Source of the DNA: Chryseobacterium sp. POL2
GTDB lineage: Bacteria; Bacteroidota; Bacteroidia; Flavobacteriales; Weeksellaceae
DNA length: 64,000 bases
Assembly (NCBI RefSeq): GCF_011058315.1
Contig: NZ_CP049298.1
Coordinates: 2,976,001-3,040,000 of the forward strand
Reading direction: 5' to 3'
Position numbers and translations under genes: made by a program. Of this stretch, positions 47,537-56,994 are shown one piece after another (position 1 is the stretch's first letter; each line of letters opens with the position of its first letter). The notes under the pieces were generated by a model. That model saw only the letters and a list, made by a program, of their open reading frames with translations, was not told the origin of the DNA and searched no databases.

Positions 47537-47544
47537 CAAAATTA
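47537..47544 (-). promoter_or_regulatory. Promoter -7 box of the two-component operon
   Basis: The minus strand reads TAATTTTG, matching TAnnTTTG, 20 bp before the response-regulator start at 47517. The 326-bp gap 47518-47843 is otherwise AT-rich and holds the glnS promoter at its other end. I see no RNA gene in it. Confidence 0.45.
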
Positions 47545-47791
47545 ATAAAAATTGAATGGAATTTTAAGTAGTTTACATAAAATTAATATCAATGCAGGTT
47601 TGTTACGTCAAGTGTTAAATTCTTATTAACTCAAACTTAAATAATATTTTTAAATTTAAAATAATACAAATTTTAGTTACAAACAAAGTCTTGTTGTTAA
47701 TATTACTTAAATATTTTGAAAGCTCTGCATTTTTAAGATTGGAATAATAGGACAAAGGCCTTTGCAAAACCCAATTTTACCAAAAGACAAA

Positions 47792-47823
47792 TTGTAGAAT
47801 TTAACTCTAAAGTCGTAAATTTG
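47792..47823 (+). promoter_or_regulatory. Promoter of glnS
   Basis: The -7 box TAAATTTG (47816-47823) matches TAnnTTTG, with TTG (47792-47794) 21 bp upstream as the -33 box. It lies 20 bp before the ATG at 47844. Confidence 0.6.
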
Positions 47824-47843
47824 TCGACTCATTATACAATTTT

Positions 47844-49517
47844 ATGGAAGAAGAAAAAAAATCACTTAACTTTTTAGAACAAATTATTGAAGATGATTTG
47901 GCTAATGGTTTGGGAAAGGACAAATTGCGATTCCGTTTTCCACCAGAGCCTAACGGTTATCTTCATATTGGTCATACGAAAGCTATTTGTATCAATTTTG
48001 GTCTTGGAGAGCGTTACGGCGCACCAGTTAATTTGAGGTTTGATGATACCAATCCAGAAAAAGAAGAACAAGAATTCGTAGATTCTATCAGAGAAGATGT
48101 GAAATGGCTTGGCTTCAACTGGGCGGAAGAGCGTTATGCGTCCGACTACTTCCAGCAATTGTATGATTGGGCTGTTACTTTGATTAAAGAAGGAAAAGCT
48201 TATGTTGATGAGCAATCCTCAGAAGATATTACGGCACAAAGAAAAAATCCTTTCGAAGATGGTATCGATTCGCCTTTCAGAAATCGTCCAATTGAAGAAA
48301 GTTTGGATCTTTTTGAGCGTATGAAAAACGGGGAGTTCGAGGAAGGTACCATGAGTCTTCGTGCAAAAATCGACATGAAATCACCTAATATGAACATGCG
48401 TGATCCTGTTATGTACCGTATTCTGAAACGCCCACATCACCGCACTGGCGATACTTGGAAAATCTATCCAATGTACGATTGGGCGCATGGTGAGAGCGAC
48501 TATTTAGAACAAGTTTCGCATTCTTTATGTTCATTAGAATTCGAAAATCACCGACCGCTTTACGAATGGTATTTGGAGCAAGTTTATGACCCAGGAAAAG
48601 TAGCGCCAAAACAACGCGAATTCGCTCGTATGAATGTGTCTTACATGATTACTTCAAAACGTAAATTACAACGATTGGTTGCTGAAGGGGTTACCACAGG
48701 TTGGGACGATCCAAGAATGCCAACCATCTCGGGACTTCGTAGAAAAGGTTATACCGCGAAAGCGATTCGTAACTTTATCGATAGAGTAGGTGTTGCAAAA
48801 CGTGAAAATCTAATCGAGATCCAATTGCTAGAATTTTTCGTAAGAGAAGATCTTAACAAAGTAGCAACTCGTGTGATGGCTGTTGTCGATCCCGTTAAAC
48901 TAATCATCGAAAATTATCCTGAAGATAAAGAAGAATTCCTAGAAACCGAAAATAATCCAGAAGATGAAAATGCAGGTTCTAGACAAATTCCGTTTTCTAG
49001 AGAGTTGTATATCGAAAGAGAAGACTTTATGGAAGAAGCGCCAAAGAAATTCTTTAGATTAAGCCTAGGTAACGAAGTTCGTCTGAAAGCGGCTTACATC
49101 ATCAAAGCAACACGCGTTGAAAAAGATGCTGACGGAAATATCACAACCATATTTGCAACTTATGACGAAGACAGTCGTTCTGGAAGCGGTACAGAAGCTA
49201 GCCAAAGAAAAGTGAAAGGTACACTGCACTGGGTTTCTGCAAAGCATGCGTTGCCGATTGATGTTAATATCTACGACAAGTTGTTCACTACAGAGCAGCC
49301 AGACGCCGAAAAAGACGTGGATTTCTTAGATTTTGTAAATCCAGAATCTTTGGTTGTTAAAAAAGGATTTGCTGAGCCAAGCCTTAAAAACGCAAGTTTG
49401 GAAGATCATTTTCAGTTTCAAAGAATTGGATATTTTATTAAAGACAAATTATCGACAGATGACAATTTGATATTCAACAGAACGGTTACACTTAAAGATA
49501 GTTTCAAACCACAATAA
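47844..49517 (+). CDS. glnS: Glutaminyl-tRNA synthetase
   Basis: A 557-aa class I aminoacyl-tRNA synthetase that charges tRNA-Gln with glutamine in the cytosol. The HIGH motif is at 41-44 ('PPEPNGYLHIGHTKAI') and the KMSKS-like motif is 'MITSKRKLQRLV'. The acceptor-binding 'FDDTNPEKEEQEFVDSI' and GlnRS-specific 'MYDWAHGESDYLEQVSHSLCSLEFENHRPLYEW' are present. The anticodon-binding beta barrels make up residues about 335-557. The length matches bacterial GlnRS. Its presence means that the organism charges Gln directly and not only through the GatCAB route. It is a single-gene unit with its own promoter and terminator. Confidence 0.97.
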   Translation: MEEEKKSLNFLEQIIEDDLANGLGKDKLRFRFPPEPNGYLHIGHTKAICINFGLGERYGAPVNLRFDDTNPEKEEQEFVDSIREDVKWLGFNWAEERYASDYFQQLYDWAVTLIKEGKAYVDEQSSEDITAQRKNPFEDGIDSPFRNRPIEESLDLFERMKNGEFEEGTMSLRAKIDMKSPNMNMRDPVMYRILKRPHHRTGDTWKIYPMYDWAHGESDYLEQVSHSLCSLEFENHRPLYEWYLEQVYDPGKVAPKQREFARMNVSYMITSKRKLQRLVAEGVTTGWDDPRMPTISGLRRKGYTAKAIRNFIDRVGVAKRENLIEIQLLEFFVREDLNKVATRVMAVVDPVKLIIENYPEDKEEFLETENNPEDENAGSRQIPFSRELYIEREDFMEEAPKKFFRLSLGNEVRLKAAYIIKATRVEKDADGNITTIFATYDEDSRSGSGTEASQRKVKGTLHWVSAKHALPIDVNIYDKLFTTEQPDAEKDVDFLDFVNPESLVVKKGFAEPSLKNASLEDHFQFQRIGYFIKDKLSTDDNLIFNRTVTLKDSFKPQ

Positions 49518-49521
49518 CAAG

Positions 49522-49554
49522 AAAAGGTTCTCAATATGGAGAACCTTTTTTATT
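49522..49554 (+). terminator. Terminator of glnS
   Basis: AAAAGGTTCTC (49522-49532) pairs with GAGAACCTTTT (49539-49549) and is followed by Ts. The 11-bp stem is perfect. Confidence 0.8.
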
Positions 49555-49583
49555 TTTTTTAAAATCGAATTTAATGTTTAAAA

Positions 49584-49778
49584 CTATTTCTTAGCACCAA
49601 CTTTTTGCCAAGTACTCATAATATAAATTACGATAATACCGATAATAGAAGCAGCAATAGAAAACATAAACTTAGAATTTTCGTCCTCCAACATGCCCAC
49701 ATTCCAATTGATTCCATAGATGTTAATCCCGATAAACACTACGAATAAGACTAAGAATATTTTATAAAAAATCTGCAT
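49584..49778 (-). CDS. Small two-TM membrane protein
   Basis: A 64-aa protein with two membrane helices (about 3-24, 'IFYKIFLVLFVVFIGINIYGI', and 36-57, 'FMFSIAASIIGIIVIYIMSTW') and a basic C-terminus. It lies 12 bp downstream of the MarC-family gene and is co-transcribed with it. Small proteins of this kind accompany membrane genes in many flavobacteria, but the function is unknown. Confidence 0.75.
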   Translation of the reverse strand: MQIFYKIFLVLFVVFIGINIYGINWNVGMLEDENSKFMFSIAASIIGIIVIYIMSTWQKVGAKK

Positions 49779-49789
49779 AATATTTTATT

Positions 49790-50392
49790 TTAAAATTGTA
49801 CGTAATTCTGAACTAATTGTGCAAAGTTAGCAGTAAATAATTTAATAGAGATTGCTAAAAGGATAATTCCGAAAACTTTTTGTAAAATCTGTAAAGAACC
49901 TTCACCCATTTTTTTCTCAATCCATGGGGCAATTCTCAAGACGATATACACCAAAATTGTATTAAGAATAATTCCTAAAATAATATTGATTTCATGGAAT
50001 TCTGCTTTTAAAGATAGCGTTGTTGTCAAGGTACCAGCGCCGGCAACCAGAGGAAAAGCAATTGGCACAATCGATGCGGCATTGGCTTGTGAGGATTTTT
50101 GGATTTCGATACCCAAAATCATTTCTATTGCGATGATAAAGATGACAAATGCCCCAGCAATCGCAAATGAGTTGAGGTCAACACCAATAAATTTCAAAAT
50201 CTCTTTTCCAATAAAAAGGAAAGCTATCATTAGCAAGCCAGCAACGATGGCAGCCTTTTCAGATTCAATACGGCCAAACTTTTGACGAAGCGATACGATA
50301 ATTGGTACAGAACCGATAATATCGATTACAGCAAACAAAACCATGAAACAAGTGAATGTTTCTTTCCAAGAGATATGTTCGAAAAATTCCAC
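49790..50392 (-). CDS. MarC family integral membrane protein
   Basis: A 200-aa protein with six predicted membrane helices. The family signature region 'FAVIDIIGSVPIIVSL' near the N-terminus and 'ASIVPIAFPLVAGAGTLTTTLSL' in the middle identify MarC/UPF0056. Despite the historical name, members are not shown to act in multiple antibiotic resistance, and the transported substrate is unknown. It starts 45 bp before the batD stop and is followed by a small two-TM protein gene. It may be read from its own promoter or from the bat operon upstream. Confidence 0.9.
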   Translation of the reverse strand: MEFFEHISWKETFTCFMVLFAVIDIIGSVPIIVSLRQKFGRIESEKAAIVAGLLMIAFLFIGKEILKFIGVDLNSFAIAGAFVIFIIAIEMILGIEIQKSSQANAASIVPIAFPLVAGAGTLTTTLSLKAEFHEINIILGIILNTILVYIVLRIAPWIEKKMGEGSLQILQKVFGIILLAISIKLFTANFAQLVQNYVQF

Positions 50393-50436
50393 AGATATAT
50401 TATTTAATTTTTCGTAAAAATATGAATTATTTTTAA

Positions 50437-52206
50437 TTAATCCTCAATCGAGGAATAAACGATTTTAATTTGTTTTAAAATGGATTCTAAAATTATCTCG
50501 TTCACCATTGGCGAATATTTCTCGATATTAATTTTTTCCAGCAAAGATTTGTAATCCAGAGCTAACTTAGGATTCGTTTTCTCAAGATATTCTTTATAAT
50601 CAATATGATGAAGTCGAGAGGATTTGGCATTAACCTCGTTGTCTAGATTTATGAATTCTTTAAAAAATTCCGAATACTTTTTTTGAATTAATAGATTTTC
50701 GATATAGTTGAAGTGGCTGCTAAGATTTAATGAAGATTTTTGTCTTAGTAAAGCTTCAGTTTCTTCTATGGTTGTTATTTTTGGCTGTGCTTTAAGTTGC
50801 TCTTCTTTGATGATGTTTGCTAGTTTTCTTTTTTGATAACGGCTTCTCACGAAATAAAACACCATACACATCGCACCAATTAGCGCCATATTTGCAAAAA
50901 TAATCGACCAATTCATGCCTTTTGTTTTTTCTAGTTTCAAGGTTTCGGTTTGCAAAACAGGCGTGTTAACTTTATCCAAAACAGTGTTGGTATATTCGTT
51001 AACCTTTTGCATGGTTGATTTAGAATTTTCTATTTCGCCAGGTGTCATAGCACGAACAACAATTGATTTTTCACCAAGATCTTTGTATAATTTTTTTTCA
51101 GGATTGAAGAAGGCCATTTTTTCAGTTTTGATGGCTATATTGCCAGCCTTTTTCGGAATAACAACATAGTGTGCTTCAATATCGCCCACAATACCTTGTT
51201 TTTCGACTTTTAGATTTTTAACCAATTTTGGAGGGAAAACATCGTAATCTTCGGTAGCGATAATTTTCGGCATATGTTTAGCCGAAAGGTTTCCTCGGCC
51301 GATAAGTTTGACAACGATATCAATGGGTTTATTGATTTCTATAGGTTGTGGAAGACTTTCCACATTTGTCATATCCACACTGAAGTTTCCTACAAAATCG
51401 TTGAAATCCTCTGGAGCTCCCAGCGGAAGATGCATCACCGAAAGTTTAGTGCGATTGGATGTTAGCTTTGTTGTGCCATGATCAATAATCTCAGCTGTGA
51501 AGGATGGAATCTCTAACATGCCTTCTTCTTTTGGAAAAATAATAAACAGGCCAATAACTTGCGATAATAGTCCAGATTTAGCATCTTGCTCTATATCCGA
51601 CCTATGCATACTAATAGGTTGCACAATGATATTTCCGTTTTTTGGAGGGCGGATGTTTTTTACTTTTCTAAAATTATCCACATCTTTGCTGATGACCGAT
51701 AAGGTTGCGACAACAGCTTGGTTTTTGTAAACTTCGCGGTCATCTAGTTTGACGTTAAGATAAGTTTGGTTGTTATGACTGGCTAAACTTTTTGTGTTGT
51801 CTGGAATTCTTTTGGATACATCACGAACAGTAATGTCAAAAGGTTCGGATTTGTACATTTTGCCGCTCACTTTAACAAGTGCAGAACCTATTTTGATGGT
51901 GCCGGCTTGTTTTGGTTGTAGTAAAAACTGATACACCATTTGGTTGACTCTTACTTTTCGGATAGGATCAATAATGGTGTTTTGTTCTGAACCGTAATCT
52001 AAAACTTCAAATTTTTGAAAGTCGGGAAGTTTAACTGGAGATTCCTGGATCATATCTTCACCGCTGATTTCCAGAGCGATGGTTAGGCTGATGATATCAT
52101 TGTTGGTGGCTTCTTTTACATTGGTTTCGGACGTAATGTACACTTGACCATAAATGCTCATGGCCGAAAAAAATATTAAAATGTACGAAAGCCAAATGTT
52201 CTTCAT
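50437..52206 (-). CDS. batD: BatD-like membrane protein
   Basis: A 589-aa protein starting at ATG 52206 (MKNIWLSYILIFFSAMSIYGQ, signal peptide). The start shares a base with the stop of the upstream TPR gene (TAATG). The large periplasmic part consists of beta domains ('VYITSETNVKEATNNDIISLTIALEISGEDM', 'LPDFQKFEVLDYGSEQ', and a repeat 'IDIVVKLIGRGNLS'). A membrane helix lies at about 448-468 ('IIFANMALIGAMCMVFYFV') and a cytosolic tail follows. It fits BatD of the Bacteroides aerotolerance operon, where Bat proteins are thought to form a membrane complex. The exact function is not established. Confidence 0.88.
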   Translation of the reverse strand: MKNIWLSYILIFFSAMSIYGQVYITSETNVKEATNNDIISLTIALEISGEDMIQESPVKLPDFQKFEVLDYGSEQNTIIDPIRKVRVNQMVYQFLLQPKQAGTIKIGSALVKVSGKMYKSEPFDITVRDVSKRIPDNTKSLASHNNQTYLNVKLDDREVYKNQAVVATLSVISKDVDNFRKVKNIRPPKNGNIIVQPISMHRSDIEQDAKSGLLSQVIGLFIIFPKEEGMLEIPSFTAEIIDHGTTKLTSNRTKLSVMHLPLGAPEDFNDFVGNFSVDMTNVESLPQPIEINKPIDIVVKLIGRGNLSAKHMPKIIATEDYDVFPPKLVKNLKVEKQGIVGDIEAHYVVIPKKAGNIAIKTEKMAFFNPEKKLYKDLGEKSIVVRAMTPGEIENSKSTMQKVNEYTNTVLDKVNTPVLQTETLKLEKTKGMNWSIIFANMALIGAMCMVFYFVRSRYQKRKLANIIKEEQLKAQPKITTIEETEALLRQKSSLNLSSHFNYIENLLIQKKYSEFFKEFINLDNEVNAKSSRLHHIDYKEYLEKTNPKLALDYKSLLEKINIEKYSPMVNEIILESILKQIKIVYSSIED

Positions 52207-52946
52207 TACCAATCTTTCTCGTTGGACTGTGGAATAGAGTTTGCGTTTTTGTTGAGGATACGTCGTGCAGTTTCTTTTTCTTTGTCCTGTACTTTATTTA
52301 AAATGGCGTTTTCTATATCTTTTGGAATTTTATTTCCATTTTCTTTTGGTTGTTGTTGCGATTTTCTATCATTTGCACCTTCACCTTTTTGTTGTTGATC
52401 ATTGGATGCGCCATTGGGCTGGTTAGCTTTTTGGTCTCCTTTGTTATCTTGTCCGCCTTCGTTATTTTTATTTTGTTGCTCGCCTTGTTCGCCTTGTTGT
52501 TTGTTTTCTTTTTCCTTATTTTTCAACTTAGCGATTTCATAGTTTTTTCTGATGCTTTCGTTGTAAGGGTCGTTCTTCAATGCTTTTTTGTACATATCCG
52601 CAGCTTGGTCGGTTTTTTCTGTTTGCATCAAACTGTTGCCGAGATTGTATTGTGCGGCAGCTTTGTCGTTTTTATTTTTAGCAAGATTTTCAGCTTTTTG
52701 AAATTCAGTTTTTGCCTCTTCATACATTTTCTTTTTGTACAAGCTGTTACCAAGATTGTAATGCGCTGTGAAATCTTTATCGTTAGATTGTGCAGCTTCC
52801 AAGAATTTGGAAGAAGATGCCTCGTAATTTTTTTTGTCGAATTCTTTGTTACCTTCGTATACCAAAGTCTTGTAACTTCCCTGAGCTGACAAAATATGGC
52901 TTACACCTAAAAATAACAATAGACTGAAAATCAACTTAAAATTCAT
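52206..52946 (-). CDS. batC: BatC-like TPR protein
   Basis: A 246-aa exported protein: signal peptide 'MNFKLIFSLLLFLGVSHILSAQG', then three to four TPR units (about 28-145, for example 'FTAHYNLGNSLYKKKMYEEAKTEFQKAENLA' and 'AAAQYNLGNSLMQTEKTDQAADMYKKALKNDP'). A long low-complexity Gln/Asn/Gly/Lys linker (about 150-215) and a charged end follow. TPRs provide protein interaction surfaces, probably for assembly with BatA, BatB and BatD. It is translationally coupled to batD and lies 141 bp after batB. Confidence 0.88.
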   Translation of the reverse strand: MNFKLIFSLLLFLGVSHILSAQGSYKTLVYEGNKEFDKKNYEASSSKFLEAAQSNDKDFTAHYNLGNSLYKKKMYEEAKTEFQKAENLAKNKNDKAAAQYNLGNSLMQTEKTDQAADMYKKALKNDPYNESIRKNYEIAKLKNKEKENKQQGEQGEQQNKNNEGGQDNKGDQKANQPNGASNDQQQKGEGANDRKSQQQPKENGNKIPKDIENAILNKVQDKEKETARRILNKNANSIPQSNEKDW

Positions 52947-53087
52947 ATCTGCAAAATTATTTCTTTAATTGTTAAAATACCATTCCTAAAAAGTTAAAAT
53001 GGGTTAAATATCCCTAAAAATAAGTCTTTTCGGAAAAATTTCAGCATCGTTATTTAGAGTGATTCTACTTAATTAAAGACTTTGCTT

Positions 53088-54095
53088 TTAAAGATTTAAA
53101 TCGCGTTTGGGATTAAAGAAATAAATAAGTAAAAATAAAGCTATAGAAATTCCTAAAAAATATTGATAGTAATGTTCTGCAAATTGCGCACTGATGTATG
53201 AAGTATTGCTGTTGGTTGACTTTTTCAAAACATCAGAAAGTTCATTTATCGCTTGATCCAAATTATTACCATCGATAAAAGTTCCACTTGTGCTGGACGC
53301 CATATTTTTTAAGGCTTTGGTTTCCAGTTTCGTCATCACCGTTTCGCCTGTCATATCGGTTTTGTAGCCCATAAGCTGTCCGTAATAATAATCCGGAATC
53401 GGCGCGCCTTGCTCCGTACCAATGCCGATAGAAGATATACTAATGCCTTCTTTTTGGGCTAATTTTATTGCAGCAGATTCATTGTCTTCATTGTTTTCGC
53501 CATCGCTAATTATGATAACTTTTCGGGCGCCTTTTGGAATGGATTTAAATTTTCGAACAGCCATTTCCATAGCTTTCAAAAAGTCAGTTCCCTGTGTTTG
53601 TACAACGCTGGTTTCTATGCCAGAAAGATAAGATTGTGCGGCATTATAATCTGTTGTTAAAGGCATGATCGAGTTGGCTTCGCCCGCGAAAACAATGATG
53701 CCTACACGGTCGTTGTTCGTCTTTTGAAAGCTGTTGATGATGATGTCTTTAGCTTGTTCTAGACGACTTGGTTGGATGTCTTGTGCGTTCATCGAGTTGG
53801 AAACGTCCAAAAGATAAATGATATTGTTGGTTTTTTGCTGGGTTTTTATTTCTTGTTTTCCGCCCAATACATCAATAATGGAAAAAATTAAAAATAAAAC
53901 TGCTAAGAAAAATAAACTTGGAAAAATTTTAGAAAAACGACTTGTGTTTGCAAACAATTGTGGCTGGAATTGCAAATCTGCAAATAGAGCGCGTTTTTTT
54001 TTCTTCCATTTAATAAAGCTAAACAGACATAATCCAATTGCAGGTAGTAAAAGGAATAGAAAAATGTACCAATTATTTTCGATGTAAAAATCCAT
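53088..54095 (-). CDS. batB: BatB: membrane-anchored VWA protein
   Basis: A 335-aa protein with N-terminal membrane helices (about 8-28 and 55-78), a von Willebrand A domain and a C-terminal helix (about 310-328). The metal-dependent adhesion site (MIDAS) is intact: 'LLDVSNSMNAQDIQPSR' (DxSxS), a Thr in 'MPLTTDYNAAQ' and Asp in 'IIISDGENNED'. It lies 4 bp after batA. In Bacteroides and other species Bat VWA proteins are membrane partners of MoxR ATPases and matter for oxygen or stress tolerance. Confidence 0.9.
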   Translation of the reverse strand: MDFYIENNWYIFLFLLLPAIGLCLFSFIKWKKKKRALFADLQFQPQLFANTSRFSKIFPSLFFLAVLFLIFSIIDVLGGKQEIKTQQKTNNIIYLLDVSNSMNAQDIQPSRLEQAKDIIINSFQKTNNDRVGIIVFAGEANSIMPLTTDYNAAQSYLSGIETSVVQTQGTDFLKAMEMAVRKFKSIPKGARKVIIISDGENNEDNESAAIKLAQKEGISISSIGIGTEQGAPIPDYYYGQLMGYKTDMTGETVMTKLETKALKNMASSTSGTFIDGNNLDQAINELSDVLKKSTNSNTSYISAQFAEHYYQYFLGISIALFLLIYFFNPKRDLNL

Positions 54096-54099
54096 GTTG

Positions 54100-55095
54100 T
54101 TAGCTCAATATTTTGTATAAAAACCATCTCAAAAAGATGTCAAAAAGTAAAATGCCCAAAGCAACCCAAAGGAAAATTCGGAAATATTCTTGGTATTGGT
54201 ATAGTTTTGAAGTTTTAATATCTGATTTTTCTAAGCCATTTATTTCATTATAAATATCTTCTAGACTGCCGTTACTTGTCGCTCGGAAATATTTTCCTCC
54301 AGTTGTGGATGCAATATCTTTCAAAAGATTTTCATCCAAATCGGTTTCTTTTTCTGTGAAAACAATATCGCCAAAAATATCTGTTGCTGTTGGGAACAGT
54401 GCATAACCACGACTTCCAATGCCGATGGTATAAACTTTTATACCGTTGTTTTTGGCCAGTTCTGCGGCAACTGCTGGAGGCATGGCATTTGTCACATTGT
54501 TTTCCCCATCGGTCATCAAAATAATGATTTTGCTTTTCGCTCTCGAATCTTTTAGATGGCTGACAGCAACAACTAGACCTTCGCCGATTGCTGTTCCTGG
54601 CTGCAATTCGGTGGGACTAAGTTCAGTAATTTCGTCTTTGATAACCTCGTGGTCAGTCGTCATTGGGACTTTGGTGTAAGCTTCACCTGAGTATGCCACC
54701 AATCCAATCCTGTCATTGGGGCGTTGATTGACAAAGTTTTTTGCAATTTTTTTAAGCGCTTCCAGACGGTCCGGATCGAGATCTTTTGCTAACATACTGA
54801 GCGAAACGTCAACTGTTAGCATGATGTCCAGGCCTTTTGTTTCGTCGCGATCATCGGATATTGTAAAAGTTCTGGGACGCGCAATCGCAATGATTAAAGC
54901 AGATAATATTAAATATTTTGACAATCTCAGAAAGGTCATAACAATTCCCAGGCTGCCAGCTGGACGCATGGCTTCCGTTGTAGGTACTTTGATGCCTTTC
55001 GGTTTTTTGCGCCCTAAATCTAAAATAATTAATGGGACAAAAACCAAAAATAAAAGCAAGAGCCACGGGCTATAAAATTCAAAATTGAAATTCAT
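54100..55095 (-). CDS. batA: BatA: membrane-anchored VWA protein
   Basis: A 331-aa protein with two N-terminal membrane helices (about 7-25, 'YSPWLLLLFLVFVPLIIL', and 56-75), a VWA domain (about 88-290) and a C-terminal membrane helix (about 305-328). The MIDAS residues are present: 'MLTVDVSLSMLAKD' (DxSxS), 'VPMTTDHEV' (Thr) and 'ILMTDGENN' (Asp). It is similar to the adjacent BatB, as usual for a paired duplication. It is part of the operon moxR, DUF58, 55118-56023, batA-D. Confidence 0.9.
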   Translation of the reverse strand: MNFNFEFYSPWLLLLFLVFVPLIILDLGRKKPKGIKVPTTEAMRPAGSLGIVMTFLRLSKYLILSALIIAIARPRTFTISDDRDETKGLDIMLTVDVSLSMLAKDLDPDRLEALKKIAKNFVNQRPNDRIGLVAYSGEAYTKVPMTTDHEVIKDEITELSPTELQPGTAIGEGLVVAVSHLKDSRAKSKIIILMTDGENNVTNAMPPAVAAELAKNNGIKVYTIGIGSRGYALFPTATDIFGDIVFTEKETDLDENLLKDIASTTGGKYFRATSNGSLEDIYNEINGLEKSDIKTSKLYQYQEYFRIFLWVALGILLFDIFLRWFLYKILS

Positions 55096-55117
55096 TATTC
55101 TGGAGTCAATCTAGCAA

Positions 55118-56023
55118 TTAATTCATACTTCTTAACTGTTCGGCTTCGACATCTTTCGGAGAGCGGATCACCATGTTTTTAATACCGCTAAAATCATTTT
55201 CCATCATCTCGCTATTGGGAATTGTTTTTGCAAATTTTACCAGATCGCCACGCTGGAAGATTTCTTCAACGGTTTTTTCATTTTCTTCCGAAATAATATT
55301 ACTCGTTTTCATGTAATCAATAAGGTCATCCGTTAATAATACATTGGCCGGAATTTTATATTGCTTGGTCAAAAAATCTCTTGTAATGTCTATTAACTCT
55401 ACATAATAAAGACGGTAATTTCCACTTTGGATGTAGTTTTTTTTACGAAGGCGCTCAAGATCTTTCAATGTTTGGTTGGTCAAAATTTTAGGATTGTCTT
55501 TTGATTTTCGACCATATTTAACAAAATAAACAATTAAGAATATAATTCCTAAAGCTATTAAAGCTGCTAAAATATAAAATTTATACAGCTCCCAATAATC
55601 TTTTACATCAAGATTAACTTGTTTATTTTTCATGATATCGTTGATAACATCATCTTTTTTTGCTGTGTTGATGACTTCAACTTCGTACGGAATGGTCTTT
55701 TGAAATTGGTCTCCGATTTTAATTTCTAAAGCTGGAATTTTAAATTCTCCTTCTTCAAAAACCTGAAACTTTATTAATCGATAGTATCGATTGGCTTCTT
55801 TGGAAATGCTGTCGCTAACGATTTCAAAATGGAAAGGCAACAATTCGTTTTTGGGTGCAGCCACAACATTTTTGCCTTGTAGATTGTCGATTTTTAGTTT
55901 GTATTCGCCCACTTCGCCTAGTGCCAAAGTTGTATTGCTAAGGTTGGAGGAAAGCGTTTGTCCAAAAAGAATTTGGCTTAAAAAAATTAAAATTACGGTG
56001 TATAAAAACTTGAAATATATCAA
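55118..56023 (-). CDS. Bat-operon membrane protein (BatD/DUF4381-like)
   Basis: A 301-aa protein with a signal peptide (MIYFKFLYTVILIFLSQILFG), a periplasmic beta domain ('LSSNLSNTTLALGEVGEYKLKIDNLQGKN', like the BatD domain), one membrane helix (about 148-168, 'FYILAALIALGIIFLIVYFV') and a cytosolic helical tail with 'GNYRLYYVELIDITRDFLTKQYKIP', typical of DUF4381-type partners in VWA/MoxR loci. It lies between the DUF58 and batA genes. A role in the Bat complex is inferred from position and shape. Confidence 0.78.
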   Translation of the reverse strand: MIYFKFLYTVILIFLSQILFGQTLSSNLSNTTLALGEVGEYKLKIDNLQGKNVVAAPKNELLPFHFEIVSDSISKEANRYYRLIKFQVFEEGEFKIPALEIKIGDQFQKTIPYEVEVINTAKKDDVINDIMKNKQVNLDVKDYWELYKFYILAALIALGIIFLIVYFVKYGRKSKDNPKILTNQTLKDLERLRKKNYIQSGNYRLYYVELIDITRDFLTKQYKIPANVLLTDDLIDYMKTSNIISEENEKTVEEIFQRGDLVKFAKTIPNSEMMENDFSGIKNMVIRSPKDVEAEQLRSMN

Positions 56024-56046
56024 GGCTAAAAACGGATTTGGTTAAA

Positions 56047-56910
56047 CTATTTTTTCTGAAAATATTGATACAAATACTTGCTGTAATCTTCGTTGGTCGT
56101 CATGCTAATCAGGCTAGCAGAGTTGTTTTCAAAAGACTCTTGCAAATGTCTAAATTTTTTTTTCTGATGTTCTGCAAACTCATAACGCCAGCGCGAATTC
56201 GACGTGTTGACCCAGACTTCTTTTCCGGTTTCGGCATCTTGAAGTAAGGCGTAGCCGACATTCGGGATATCTTGATCTTTTTGGTCATAAATTCTCAATC
56301 CCAAAAGTTGGTGTTTTCGCGAAGTAACACCAAGAATTTTGGGTTCAAATTCATCTTGAAAATCTGAAAATAAAAATAAAAATGACTTTCTTTTAAAAAC
56401 ACCCATCATGTAATTAAGCGCAGCGTCAAGATCGGATTTTCCTGGAATATAGTCTGCTGTTAAAATATTGCTGATGATTGATAAAACATGTTTGCGACCT
56501 TTTTTAGGTGGAACTACTTTATAGACTTTATCCGCGAACAAAATAAGCCCCACTTTGTCATTATTACCAACGGCAGAAAAAGCTAAGGATGCAGCGACTT
56601 CCGCGACAAATTCCCTTTTTAATCCATGTTGCGTGCCATAATCCATGGATGCGGAAATGTCCACCATGAGAATCATCGTCAACTCGCGTTCTTCTTCCAT
56701 GACTTTTACAAAAGGCTCACGAAAACGTGCCGTTTTGTTCCAGTCAATTCTACGAATGTCGTCCCCAAATTGGTATGGACGCACCTCGGAAAATGTCATG
56801 CCTTGACCTTTGAAGCTGCTGTGATATTGTCCCATAAGGCTCGCTTCCGTCTTCTTGCGTGTTCGGATTTCGATTTGTTTTACTTTTTTGACAATATCTT
56901 TTATTTGCAT
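56047..56910 (-). CDS. DUF58 domain (VWA-like) protein
   Basis: A 287-aa soluble protein with the DUF58 hallmark 'GQYHSSFKGQGMTFSEVRPYQFGDDIRRIDWNKTAR' in the first 60 residues, followed by a VWA-like domain with 'MILMVDISASMDYGT' (DxSxS). DUF58 proteins are encoded after MoxR ATPases and are thought to be their adaptors or substrates. It lies 85 bp downstream of the MoxR gene, separated by a palindromic repeat. Confidence 0.92.
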   Translation of the reverse strand: MQIKDIVKKVKQIEIRTRKKTEASLMGQYHSSFKGQGMTFSEVRPYQFGDDIRRIDWNKTARFREPFVKVMEEERELTMILMVDISASMDYGTQHGLKREFVAEVAASLAFSAVGNNDKVGLILFADKVYKVVPPKKGRKHVLSIISNILTADYIPGKSDLDAALNYMMGVFKRKSFLFLFSDFQDEFEPKILGVTSRKHQLLGLRIYDQKDQDIPNVGYALLQDAETGKEVWVNTSNSRWRYEFAEHQKKKFRHLQESFENNSASLISMTTNEDYSKYLYQYFQKK

Positions 56911-56921
56911 TTTATTTTGTC

Positions 56922-56989
56922 GGTTGATGGTTGACAGTCTTTAAAGTAGAGCGTTTACCCTAAACTAAAAACCATCAACTGTCAACCAT
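56922..56989. repeat. REP-like palindromic element between moxR and DUF58 genes
   Basis: ATGGTTGACAGT (56927-56938) and ACTGTCAACCAT (56978-56989) are a perfect 12-bp inverted repeat. GTTGATGGTT (56923-56932) and AACCATCAAC (56970-56979) overlap them as a second pair. The arms can therefore fold in two registers. It resembles dispersed extragenic palindromes of flavobacteria. Confidence 0.6.
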
Positions 56990-56994
56990 TTTTT

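Noticed and set aside
52350-52889. 179-codon plus-strand frame with hydrophobic residues
   Set aside because: It is the antisense shadow of the Lys/Gln-rich BatC gene.
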